Assembly: GCF_964204645.1 (NCBI RefSeq)
Contig: NC_134027.1
Coordinates: forward strand, 11,582,485 to 11,646,484
Direction: 5' to 3'
Source: Tubulanus polymorphus
Taxonomy: Eukaryota > Nemertea > Palaeonemertea > Tubulaniformes > Tubulanidae
DNA length: 64,000 nucleotides
The notes under the pieces are model-generated. The model saw only the letters and a program-made list of their open reading frames with translations, was not told the DNA's origin and made no database searches. Made by a program: the position numbers and the translations under genes. Positions 50,501 through 60,700 of the stretch are shown here, in pieces (positions within the stretch are counted from its first letter, which is position 1; each line of letters starts with the position of its first letter).

Positions 50501-53500
50501 TTGAGATAATTGATATTCTCTTTCTAGAGTAATTGAGGTTTCAAATGTCAAGCAGTAGCAACGGCAGACAGGTTCTGTTGTAAAATTCTATGTCCTCGTC
50601 TCACCTTCAGGAGGTTGCAAGCGTTTACTGTTCACCGCGCACCACCCAATCGGATGTATGTCGGCCGACTGGACGTCGCACCAAAAATCCGCGCTGCTCT
50701 CGTCGCCGTAGCCTTCGTAGCGCAACCGCAACAACGGTCCGCACGTCATCACCACCGACGCGACCCAGTACGTGTTCGGGCACGACTTGTTCAACACCTC
50801 CAATTTCATACCTTTCACGAAACCGCTCTGGAGACTACACTCCACCTGAATTACGCGAAGAAAAGTCAGCAGACGCCACGATTAGAGGCGTTACAATATA
50901 TAGAGTGTGTTAAGATATCAGTACCAACAAACGAGGCCTTCTCATGAGATGAATGGATTACTTTCATGCTAATTAGTTCAATTTAGTCAGCACAGACGAA
51001 TAAACGATTGCTTTTTTTTACTGAGATATGGAATCTCCCTTGTTCAGTCAAACCTTGGAGTAATCATTTCAAATGATTACTCCAAGGTCAAACAGAGCTG
51101 CCAATCTCTGAAAAATGCTATCAGTAACATAATGAATTTGTTTCAGCAACATTTCATTGAAATATGGGAGAAAATGTTCATATTAATTAGTAATCAATGG
51201 TAAAATCCTCAGTAACATCTTTCGCATTTCAACGCGCATCGAATGAATCAAATCAGTATTTCATGTCATAGAATAGTAACAAATACTGTAAATCAAGAAT
51301 AATTGGAAGCCTCGGTCAAATCAAGCCGTTAAACCCAGAGCACATATTAAAAATGTGTTACTATGGTAACAAATACGGAAGCTTCTTCAAAATTCATGTG
51401 TGAATATCATGATTAGTTTAAAATCCTTTAAAATAGGTTATGGTGAATAAATTTGCCAAGGCCGCATAAATTTCCCATCTCATATTAAGGCTGGCTTATG
51501 TCGACAAGCAACACAACGCCTACCAACTCCTACCGACGTACTGAGAGCAACCGCGATCGCAGCCCAGCTTATGTCGATTGCACTCCGATTTGCATTAACC
51601 GAGTAGCAGAATATGAGATCCTCCCAGTTGCTTCCCTGCTTTTATTGGTTGCGATTACTAGCAACTGCAACGGCTCCAATGGTCAGGTGATAAGCATTTT
51701 GAGAATAAATTTGAATTATTAGGAAATATACTTCTATTAGAAAAGCTATTTCTTTAAGACTTTGATCTTTCTGATTCTGTTTCGAATACAACGTGCTAGC
51801 TACATCATATAAGATCTAGAAGCAAAATTGGTAGAATTATGGTGTGAGCGGCCATCTTTATATGATGTCGCTGGCTCATTGCATTCAAAACAGAATCAGA
51901 AAGATAAAGATCTTAAAGAAATAGCTTTTCTTATAGAAATATATTTCCCATTTATTCAAAATAAATCAAATTTATTCTCAAAATCCTTATCACGTGACCA
52001 TCTGAGCCGTTGCAGTTGCCAGTAATCGTAACCGACATAAGCAGGAAAGCAACTGGGAGGATCTCGTATCCCGATAGTCAGCCTCAGTTGCTGCAAATCG
52101 GAGCGCGGTCGTCAAAGCTGGACTGCGATCGCGGTTGCTCTCAGTTGCGTCGGTAGGCGTCGGTAGGCGTCGTGTTGCTCGTCGACATAAGCCAGCCTTT
52201 AAATTGCCACTAAGGAAAATTTTAGCAGATTTTCTTAAAAATCGATAATATATTCAATCCACCAACGCAGATTATGCCAATTACGGACGAATGAAACGAG
52301 AAATTACTAAATCATAGCTACCATAAATCTTATCGTCTCACCGAAAAATTACCGAAGACTTACATGTTTGAAAGATGTCGGAGGAGCGGCGACTGCTCCG
52401 GTCTCCTCCAGGTATTCTTCCCATACGAAATCCGGTTCGTCGTATTCTATAGGGACACCGTCTTCATCTGTAAATGAGGACACCGATGACTACATTTTAG
52501 ACAAATCTTTAAAAATTCATCCCGATTCGACGTTCATGAAAGAATTTTCAAGCATAAAATCATAGGAAATATTGAAATATGAAGTAACCGAAAGAAACTC
52601 AACCGAAACGAACCTCTTTCAAGGAAAAAGACTGAGGTGAATCTCGGTAAAGTTTTGGTTTCGGCTCTTAGGGAAAAAATTTCCGAATAACCGTTGATAA
52701 AACGCTATATCCGTGTTGCGACGATCATACCGTAAACCTCGCCATACTCGGATACGGCCAAGCCGGACTTCTGACTAACTCAGAAAAAAATGAAACCACT
52801 TTTCTGACTTCCTAACATTTTTCTGACTTTCCTATCCTTAACTCGGAAATCGGTAACCTCAGACCTATTTTGCCGCTCCCAGTTTGTCAGAGTTAGGTTA
52901 ACCGTATTATATATCAAGAACCCCACAGTATTAACGAAAATAATATAAAGTATGAAAATTTTTCGTTGAGATTTATTCTACATTTATCCTAATTATTAGG
53001 ATAAACGTAGCTAATTATTAGGATAATCGTAGAATGAATTACTTGCTCAATTCTATATTAAATATAGAATTTCCGGCCCGGGTTTTATAAACAGGTATTA
53101 TCTTCAGCCCTGGAGTTAACTCAAATGAATATGCATTAAATAAGCCCCCACATTAAAGTGAATACCAGTCTATAAAACCGGGATTGAAGATTACTATTAG
53201 GACAAAGTCGAAACGCTGAATAAACTACTAGCTCGAGGAAACATTTTCGGTTTTAATACTCTTTTTCGTCGTTTTGGTGGGTTTAAATAAAATTTTCTTA
53301 TGTAATTTTAACCCTTGAGTCAATTTTTTGCCACAACCCTATAGAACACGGTTCTGGGATCAACTCATTAATTTGGATGTCAAGTTGAATTAACACAAAG
53401 GGACAAATTTCACTGAGCTAATCAGGGTCCATTTCAACTGCAGATTTCAGGTGTCATAATAGCACCTAATCAGTAATCTTCGTTCACGAAATTGGATACC

Positions 53501-55651
53501 TTAAACATAATCCAGAGTAACTTAAACGCAGATTTGAGTAAAACATGTCAATTTCAGAGGCCAGTTTTAAAAGAGATCTGTGTTATAACGCATTGAAGGT
53601 GCACCAATTTTTCTCATAAACCGTGGAACTGGATCCAGGGACATGTTTCACAAGAAAGATTAACCCCTCAACTAATTTCTAAAACAAGCTGAATTTCTTA
53701 CAAAATCAAACCAATTTAAGTTTCTGAACAAGAAAATACAGGGATCCAGTTCCACAGTGAGTTAGAGTGAAAAATGGTTCATTTCAATGAGTCAACTCTC
53801 GAGTCAACTCTTAACTCATAACAGTGGAACTGTCTTTTAATGGTGATATCCGAAATGTCTTGTACATTGCCAGAATCATTGTAATTTCCAGCAACCCAAC
53901 AAAAAACTATAGTTCCCACGGGACAACTAGGATAGGCCTACTGCCAAAATCAAGCACCGACTCTTGATTGGTTACTTTGCGCATAAAATTCAAGAAAGGA
54001 TCATCTAGAATAATTAGTGAAAATTGAGATTTGAACCCACCAGTGCTGGTGCATTGTTCTACCAGGTGTGACTAGGGGCCTAATGGCTCGAAAAAAATTC
54101 TTAGTATTTATAGCCCTCAACCTAAGCAATTCTTAACCCTAATACCTTACTTAGAATCTAACTATATTTAGGGACACCATGCCCACTTGATGAAATTGCT
54201 TGACAATCCAACAGGGTGACAAACAAAATATCAAGTTTTTGTATTTGCTTTCAAAGACATCTTTTTCGACTGAAGAATCTTCAAAACTTTCCGAAATAAC
54301 TGGATTCCGTCTACGGATGAACGGATGGAAGACAGCTGAATAGCCCACTGAGGCTCTACCATATAAGGGAGCTGAAAATTCCGAGAACCTCCCTAAATAC
54401 AGGCTCGTGTATGCTCTGTCTGATAACAAACTTACCATCAATTTCTTGTTTCGCGAGGTCCATAACATCGGTCGATATTTCCGGATGCGGGTCGCTTTTA
54501 TTCTCCTGACTAGACAGCAATGACAATCCGGGCATCATCTCGTCGATCGGCTCGCGATGTTTAGCCGCCGAATTCGATACGTCCATCGCTAAAACGCTGC
54601 TGCCCGGTACGTGCATCAAACCGGGCATCGACCGCGGGATACCGCGTATCGTCGGCGTCTGCAGCGACGACGGGATGCCGGCCATGTTTTTACCGTCCAA
54701 CGACGTCGGCGAGGAGAACGGCAGGGCGTTACTCGTTACGAGCGGAAACGCTCGCGCCACGGCGGTACCGCCGATATTATGCGCGTGCGGAGGCGTTATA
54801 CCGGGCGATCGGTTGCGCGCTCCATTTGCGCCGGCCGCTGCAGACGACGACGATCGCTGGTGGTTCAGCGACACTTTCGGAACGTTGATGATTGGAAGTC
54901 TGGCACGCGCCACCGTCGCGTTCGCTTGTTGTTGTTGCCCGCACGTAACGTTCGGAACTTTCAACGGCTGAATCGGCGAGGTCGCCGCCGCCAGCACCTG
55001 TGCGCCCTGCTGCGTGTTCTGCAATATCACAGTGCCCGGCTGAAACTGTCCCGGCTGAGCGGGAATGAATTGAAAGCGCGGTTGCTGGTGCGCGCCGCCA
55101 CCACCGGCCACCGGACTTTGTTGCGGAATCGCTGTCAAGAACGTCGGGAACTGTCCGGTAATAACTTGCGTCGGAAAGCCGCTGTTTCCGCAACTAGTTT
55201 GGTGTATTCCCGACAACTGGTTAAATGCTTGCATTTGACTAGCGGTCTGCATAGTTTTCATGGGTACTTGACCGTGCGCGGTTGGTATTTGTAGATTGAC
55301 GCCGGCCATCGCGAACGGCGACGTCGTCGTCATGCGATGACTGACGAGGTTTTGAATGGGTACTCCTTGTTGTTGAACGGCGCTCGAAACCGGGAACGGT
55401 TGGCTAGCCGAAATCGGACTGGGATTCGCGCGCGGCGAGTTAGCCGATGAACCTCCCGCCGTGCTATTCGTAACGAGGCCGCTCGACGATAGGCTGATGT
55501 TGATACCGTGTTTCAGCGCCGATTGCGAGGAGGCTGGCGGCAACGGTGGCGGCACGGCGGGCAAAATAGGTCGAGTAAAGTCCGTTGCGATAAACTCCGG
55601 GTTTGAGCTACTGCCCTGAGCGCTTGAGGGTAGCCCTTTCTTTTTATCCAT
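41595..55651 (-). CDS. Sfmbt: Sfmbt, four-MBT-repeat Polycomb group protein
   Basis: Fifteen exons join in phase: 55651-54436, 52467-52364, 50845-50605, 50156-50068, 49273-49033, 48415-48315, 47245-46996, 45833-45751, 45666-45392, 44786-44710, 44633-44390, 43989-43814, 43202-42781, 42359-42237, 41735-41595. Product 1260 aa. Order: low-complexity Q/P/S-rich N-terminus (1-405); MBT1 (from [15 protein letters not shown] to [13 protein letters not shown], 420-525); MBT2 ([13 protein letters not shown], 525-635); MBT3 (640-750); MBT4 to KIAVVQPE (755-866). Then come the SLED domain ([16 protein letters not shown], 890-1030), a basic [15 protein letters not shown] motif and a C-terminal SAM domain ([20 protein letters not shown] to FYEQFAK). 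Overall closest to SFMBT1/2. Sfmbt binds mono/dimethyl-lysine histone tails through MBT repeats and partners the YY1-type protein Pho in PhoRC. The start is the first ATG after an acceptor (TTTTTCAG near 55685), so a 5' UTR exon lies upstream. I see no FCS zinc finger such as fly Sfmbt has. Introns hold many MITEs. Confidence 0.93.
45985..46248. repeat. minisatellite, about eight 29-36-bp units
   Basis: Eight units share TTCATAGAAACAGTAAACAT followed by a TTCATTCTGTTTC-like linker of variable length. They are direct head-to-tail copies with small substitutions. It lies in the Sfmbt intron between exons 7 and 8 (47245-46996 and 45833-45751). Confidence 0.85.
46293..46642. mobile_element. hAT-like MITE (GGGGCGGATC ends), copy 2
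   Basis: It starts CAGGGGCGGATCTAG and ends CTAGATCCGCGCCTG, an almost perfect inverted match across 350 bp. It has an internal G-run at 46318-46328. Located in the Sfmbt intron right beside the minisatellite. Confidence 0.68.
47613..47846. mobile_element. hAT-like MITE (GGGGCGGATC ends), copy 3
   Basis: It begins GGGGCGTATCCAGGGGGG and ends CCCTGGATCCGCCCCTG. The interior repeats words such as TTTGGCAT and GTGCCC. Located in the Sfmbt intron between exons 6 and 7. Confidence 0.62.
48016..48183. mobile_element. pogo/Tigger-like MITE, family A copy 2
   Basis: The ends are CAGTGGAACCTCGTTATAAC and the inverse of CAGCGGAACCTCGTTACAAC, flanked by TA at 48014-48015 and 48184-48185. The interior GGATATAACGAACTATCGG is shared with copy 1 at 3161-3337. 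Confidence 0.82.
48473..48767. mobile_element. piggyBac-like MITE, copy 1
   Basis: The 295-bp element has ends CCCTTTCAGTG and CACTGAAAGGG, flanked on both sides by TTAA (48469-48472 and 48768-48771), the hallmark of piggyBac-type insertion. The interior contains opposed GTACACCGCA/TGCGGTGTAC motifs. A reverse-oriented copy is at 58500-58764. Located in the Sfmbt intron between exons 5 and 6. Confidence 0.82.
49423..49860 (-). mobile_element. CAGGGTCC-type repeat, copy 3, interrupted
   Basis: This is an inverted relative of the CRELD-intron repeats. It reads CAGGGTGCCCACAGATCAGT, CCTGGATATAAGGAGTTTTC up to 49506, then resumes at 49787 with TCACTTTCATATCCCAATTA and TGTAGACTCCTCCCAAATCG. The break is the fold-back insertion at 49507-49786. 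Confidence 0.6.
49507..49786. mobile_element. fold-back insertion with 10-bp target duplication
   Basis: The 280-bp insertion is flanked by CCAGGAAGTG on both sides (49497-49506 and 49787-49796). Most of it forms one long hairpin. The arms contain GAGAGAAATCC, AACGAGAAACTGAA, GCAACGTTTCGGCC and GACTATTAGCCATCATC, with their inverses on the other side of an ACGTACATCAT loop near 49650. One arm carries a (TA)n run. Related in motif to 27957-28291. Confidence 0.75.
50252..50422. mobile_element. MITE with GCTGCCAAC ends
   Basis: The ends GCTGCCAAC and GTTGGCAGC are inverted over 171 bp. The interior (GCTATCAGTAACA, ATTGAAATATG, AAATGTTCA, AACATCTTTC, ATCAGTATTTC) recurs in the same order at 51095-51270, a second copy missing clean ends. 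Both are in the Sfmbt intron between exons 3 and 4 or 2 and 3. Confidence 0.6.
51052..51088. repeat. perfect 37-nt palindrome
   Basis: Two 18-nt arms are exactly inverse around a single central C at 51070; each arm is ACCTTGGAGTAATCATTT. A partial relative (TTGATTACTCCAAGGTTTAA-like) occurs near 13385-13405. It lies in the Sfmbt intron between exons 2 and 3, just before a copy of the repeat seen at 50252-50422. Confidence 0.85.
51488..52198. mobile_element. 711-bp fold-back element, TTA target duplication
   Basis: The two arms (about 51488-51815 and 51852-52198) are inverted copies along essentially their full length, leaving a loop of roughly 35 nt. The ends are AGGCTGGCTTATGTCGAC and its inverse. 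TTA stands directly outside both ends (51485-51487, 52199-52201), the size and sequence expected for PIF/Harbinger-type insertion. Open frames inside (51498-51722, 51828-52025) are mirror images of the arms rather than genes. Located in the Sfmbt intron between exons 2 and 3. Confidence 0.85.
52468..53424. other. Sfmbt intron 1, no further feature
   Basis: AT-rich intronic sequence. A short direct repeat (ATTATTAGGATAA) is seen at 52991-53025. Confidence 0.35.
53425..53637. mobile_element. MITE family C, copy 4
   Basis: The ends AGGGTCCATTTCAACTG and CCGTGGAACTGGATCC are inverted. The interior is diverged. In Sfmbt intron 1. Confidence 0.55.
53741..53832. mobile_element. MITE family C, copy 5
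   Basis: It begins GGGATCCAGTTCCACAGTGA and ends with the inverse-type AACAGTGGAACTG. Interior GAGTCAACTC words. In Sfmbt intron 1, only 100 bp from copy 4. Confidence 0.6.
54023..54080 (-). repeat. tRNA-like SINE head
   Basis: On the minus strand, TAGTCACACCTGGTAGAAC (A-box-like) is followed at tRNA spacing by GGTGGGTTCAAATCTC (B-box). Stems are imperfect, so it is read as a SINE promoter rather than a functional tRNA. Confidence 0.5.
54165..54355 (+). repeat. copy of the 'CTACGGACGG' dispersed repeat
   Basis: It shares AGGGACACCATGCCCACTTG with 11180-11205, and TGGATTCCGTCTACGGA and AATAGCCCACTG with the 3' part of the 10973-12358 element. The middle of that element is missing here. It lies just downstream of the first Sfmbt coding exon's donor. 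Confidence 0.65.
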
Positions 55652-56880
55652 TCTATCTATTCATGTCACTTTACGGAAAAACACCTGAAAAACAATCAGA
55701 AATGATCAATGCTGATCTTGAAATTTCAGTGCAAAGAATATGACAGTTGACATAAACTGTATAATTAGCCTGATTCAATTAGCCTAATTAAACAGCTCAA
55801 TAGCAGCCTGATTAGGGATGATGCTAGGGTCTTTTTCCGTGAAAATTTTCATGCATCACAAATTATGGTTAGATTCTCAAAATCTTTTGCCCCATTGCCC
55901 AAAATATTTGTCCTTTTGAATGAAAAAAAATTTGAGTCATTTCATGCCTAATTTCAAATAGCAACTAAAATACAAAATTTTAGTTTCAACTTTTTTATTT
56001 AACTGCGCCCAGAGTTAGAACTACACAACTGTGTAACTACATCCTGCTAGCGATGGGTTTAAACCCCAATTTTAGCCCTAATTATTTGAAAGGCTAGTTG
56101 AAATCTTCCTCTAATCTGTGCCAAATGGTCAAATAGGTGAAAGATGCATTAAGAAAAGCAAAATTCATAGCCCTTATCTAACGGCCTTTTCATTTTTATA
56201 ATACCTACATCAATTAAAATTCATGTCATTGAAAATTAACTAACAAATTTGAGTTAGGTCTACCGGTAATCATGTTCAAGTAGGCAACCAAAGCCCCTTT
56301 TTGACAGAAAAATATCTTTTTCCACAAGGCCAGGCCTAATTTGGATCATAGAAAAAAGTTAAACTACAATTCAAGATAAACTCAATTAATGAAGAAATCA
56401 GATGGATTAAACTTTTTTGTGAAATTGGACTCTACCCAAAAATTGGACCCTATTGTGAAATTGATTTAGGTATGCACAAAAAGTGCTCATTTTTCAGATT
56501 TTGTTGTTGCTGACATTATTAACTGTCAAAGTAAATGGGGCAAATTTTCATGTTTTTACATAAGTCTCACATAAAGTGGTCCAGTATATGCAAAAAGTAA
56601 AGAACACTTTCGATCATTCATGAAGTTGTTGATTCATATTTTCTACGTATCCGCATTTACATAAATCTCAACTCAACTATCGAAAAGCCTACGCAATGTA
56701 AAACTACTAAATTTTCAACACAAAATTCACCTACAAAACAAAAAAGCAAAACCGAAAAAAATATACCACGGCGTCGACAAGGTCCAGTTCTAACAAGCGA
56801 CATAAAGCAAATCTTACCGACTATTTTTGTTTCGTTGATAATTTGCGGTATTTTTGCGCTGAAATATTCTCAAAATTCTT

Positions 56881-56920
56881 CTTCCAAAATGGCAGCGAAT
56901 AATGCACTGCGCATGCGCAC
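56881..56920. promoter_or_regulatory. candidate Sfmbt promoter motifs (NRF1-like and YY1-like)
   Basis: A perfect 12-bp palindrome TGCGCATGCGCA (56908-56919) matches the NRF1 consensus. Just before it, CCAAAATGGCAGC (56883-56895) resembles the YY1/Pho core (ATGGC). Such pairs are common at TATA-less animal promoters. Position fits a start for Sfmbt (minus, coding start 55651) with a 5' UTR intron; a bidirectional role with STIMATE is possible but unproven. Confidence 0.5.
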
Positions 56921-56999
56921 GACGATAAATCAGAAAGTTCATATTTTTAATATCATAAAATTATAGCAATGATTTCCATCCTGGTTCCATCCTTGTAAT

Positions 57000-57480
57000 C
57001 TGTTCGAGGACCTTGGTAGCTTTAGATCAAGACGTCCATCTTATTAAATTTAGAATTGCCCATAAAAACGCTTTACATCTCTCCCTTTAGACCCTAAAAG
57101 TCAGATTTCGTTTTTAGTGAATTTTCATCATCAATCTTCATTGCCTCCGTTAGTTTTTACTTTTTAAATCAATTTGTATTGTTTTTGTACCCCGTCGATA
57201 AATCTCTTAGTTATCAAGCTTTTGGACAACATTTGTTTATACGCTGGGAATGGGAAACGCGGCGGATCAATAAAGGTGAACATTGATTTGAATTGTTATC
57301 GCAAATGTAGTTTGAATTTTTTATTTGATATTTACTTATGTTATTCCCTCTGGTTCATGTAAAATAGTGTGGTTTATGTGTTGAATATAATGTTTCGATC
57401 GATTGGTCTTGTGCGTTTCGTGCTATGTGGATTTAAAATCCAAAAGAAGTAAATAAAAGGTTTTTGAATTGAATTGAAAC
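57000..57480 (+). other. possible LINE 3' tail between Sfmbt and STIMATE
   Basis: The stretch ends AAATAAAAGG then TTTTTGAATTGAATTGAAAC, a simple-repeat tail of the kind seen at LINE 3' ends. No coding remnant precedes it, so the call is weak. Otherwise this intergenic segment holds only short frames. Confidence 0.35.
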
Positions 57481-57788
57481 TAATGTAAAAATAAATCACT
57501 TCCGGGTTGTAAAATGTCAAAAATGGAGAGAATGCGGTGAATTTTTGAGAACTAACTGGACTTTAGTCGGTAATTCTCGTGTTTATTCTTTACGGAAGAA
57601 TGTTAATACAGAGGACTACTGCAGTATACGTCGTTTTCAGTTCGGAAAAATCGGTGTAGCATTAAAATCAAGAAGAAAAGTTACCTTCAAAAAGTTCGTT
57701 TTATTTGTTTACTAACTACATACAACATACAGTAATTTACAGTCGACAGTCGTTGACAAGGAAAGGGGGAAGGCGTCGACGACTCAAA

Positions 57789-60700
57789 ATGAGTAAACCT
57801 ACAACGAACAGTCCCAGTGATGTCAGTGTTGTAAAGTTGAATATTACGGATGGACTGGCCGGTTTACACTGCGGGCCTGGTGCCCTGACTGGCGGCCTCG
57901 GACTTTTTGTCCAGGCAGTATTAGCTTTTATTGCATTTACAACGCTTATCGGTAAGTTGTGGCATAAGAGATGAAAATTTAGTTCATTCAGCGATCGGAC
58001 CATGGTTTGATTTCATAATATTTTCATAAATCTGTAATCTGATCTCTGCTCTGGGCCCAGTTTCGTTGAAAACTCAAATGTTCGGTTTATTAGTTACTTA
58101 TCGGCAGCTTCAATGATGACATCAATTCACCACACTTAATTTCAAACCTGTTGTCAGTTCACACACCTCAGGATGTCCGACGGATATTCACCACTTTCCC
58201 AAAACATGTTCACCCAGGTGTTGCCATCCTCTCTGGCAGTACCCAAGACATTTTTCTTTGAAAATGAATTAATAATGTCATGTCTGAAGCATCAATTTTA
58301 GACAGACATTCGCCATTTGTTCAAAATATGTTCACCATTCTTAGGTGATCGTCTGAGCGGATGGGTACAGACAGCAGATCGATCGATGCAGATTAGGTGT
58401 AGCTGTTATAAATTTTTCATGAAACTTGACTCAGGTCCATAGACATTCCCAGGAATGCTAGATACTAAATTTTTACCTTCCTGTCATTACCCTATCTGAC
58501 CTTTCAGTGCGTCTACACCACAATGCGGTGTATGAATCGGTGATGGATTTTGCTATTACACTGCACTGTGGTGCATTGATGTAATTAGTTTTTATCTCTA
58601 TACAAAGATGACAGCACCCGTCAAAAATAGTGAAATATTAGTACCTAACGATACTGCGGTGTAGACACATTGAAGTGCTATTCCTGTTATTCAATGCACT
58701 AGGGTGGAATTTTCCCAAATTTTCTTCAGCACAATAGGGTATTAATTAGTCAGCACTGAAAGGGTTAAGAAGCTCTAACCCTAATTGATTCTAAAATCTT
58801 ATGATATTAGACTTACCTCACATGACTTACCTCACACTTACCTCAACCTTATTCTTTTATAGCATTTTAAAATGCTCTGGCGTAATATGACCACAATTTC
58901 TGTCTTTGTATATGATTGTGTAAGTTAGGCGTTTGCTTCGTTAACTGGGGTGTGTGCAGGGAAGGGGTAAAATTCTGAAAAAGTTCCATAATCTCCAATG
59001 CAAATTCTGTTTACCTACAGCATTTCAATATGCACACAAAAATTGCAAATACCGGGCACTGGTAATATTATTTATTGATAGACTAGATGTGAATTTTAAA
59101 ACTTTGCCTAAAAAGGCCAGGGTTTTTTTTGCAAACAACGCAACAATTCTAGCTGAGTAGGTTCTTGGCTTATAGGTTGCATTCAGAATACTTGCAGTCT
59201 GATAGATTTATTCCCAACATTGTCTAAAAGATGATTGTTTTTCTACAGCTAAAAGATTTTGTGAACCTAAGTACGAACGAAGGCCGTGGTTGATATGGTT
59301 CTTCGACACATCTAAACAAGGTTTTGGTGCAACTGTGATTCATTTTTCAAATGTTTTCCTCGCTGATATGTTCCAAGGTGATCCGTGCACTTGGTGAGTT
59401 GGAATGCAATCGACATGTCGAAATATGCTTAGGCTAATATACAGCTTATGAATTGGATTTGATGTTTCATTGTTAACATTACATCGTCAATGCTGACAAA
59501 ATAGTCCGCGGCATTTCCGCGGCATTTTCATTTAAGTAACTCGCACATGTAGTCATCATATTGCCAGCTATTCTACCATACCCTATAATGCTCTGCTCAT
59601 TTATCAACCGGTTAGATGAGTTACCAACATGATTATCACAGGAAACCACCTCAACGAAGCGAGTTGGATTGAGTTTCGAAATGGCAGCTTTGTGGATCCA
59701 CATCCATGGGCACCATTGCAGCAACACTCTATTTTTAAGGCGACTCTTTCAACTGTCTAATGCAAGTGTTTACAGAGTTTATTTAGATAAAAACGGTTTT
59801 TGTATCGGGTTTTTCGGTAATCATAGATTACGGATAGATTATGGATTTATTTCAGTACCGCTAAATTGCTTATTCCCTCAGTAGGGATTTGAATCTGATG
59901 GCACTATGGAGGACCAAAGTCAGTCATGACTTTAGCCCAGAAGTGGTCTTTAATCTTAAGATCTGCCTTTAATTGTTAAGTTTGGTATAGATATAAGATG
60001 GTCGTAGACTGGTCTTAATTCAAACCATGACTGTGCGACTGGGCCTTGTTTTACAGTTGTAACTTGGTGGTCATGATGATGCCACATTCCGATACACAGG
60101 ATGCCCGCTGTACAGCCAGTCTACTTAGGGCTGCATTTTGAAACTATGAGCATCTCGTGGTGCCATCAGTTTTCGAATCCTTGCTAAGTAAGAATCTTAA
60201 TTTGACTAATGATAAGTGATAAATGTTTGACAGGTACGTCGTGAGCTTCCTCTTAGATTCGACTATTGGACTGCTGGTTATATACATCGGGCTCAAGATA
60301 GCTACGTATATCGTGACGAAAAAAGGCTGTGAATCGTTGAAATTCGGAGAATACGGTTAGAAAATTTTCACACTGTTTTTTTCCTCTCGAGGGGTAATAG
60401 GTTCATTTAGTTCCAAAAAAAAATTTGTTGAGAGGTGTTCATTGTAAAGAGGTTCTCTCACTTGAAAATGAGCTAAGATAATGTTGGTTCAAAATCATTT
60501 GGAAAAAGAGCATTTGTTATGATATGAGAGGTATTCATTATGGGAGATTTTACTGTACATGTATTACCTTAATTGGACCACTGGGAAAAATTACTCGTAG
60601 CCAACCAGTACTTACCCCATTCAGACATTCTACTTCTACATGTGAATTATGATCAATCCCCATTTTCTCATAACTTCTAATAGGCCATAACTGCTTGATT

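Noticed and set aside
51498-52025. Two open frames (74 and 65 codons)
   Set aside because: They lie in the arms of the 711-bp fold-back element and arise from the inverted repeat; no domain and no coding signature.
54611-55294. Long plus-strand frame of 227 codons and other frames opposite Sfmbt exon 1
   Set aside because: Antisense shadow of the GC-rich, low-complexity first Sfmbt coding exon; arginine-rich nonsense composition.
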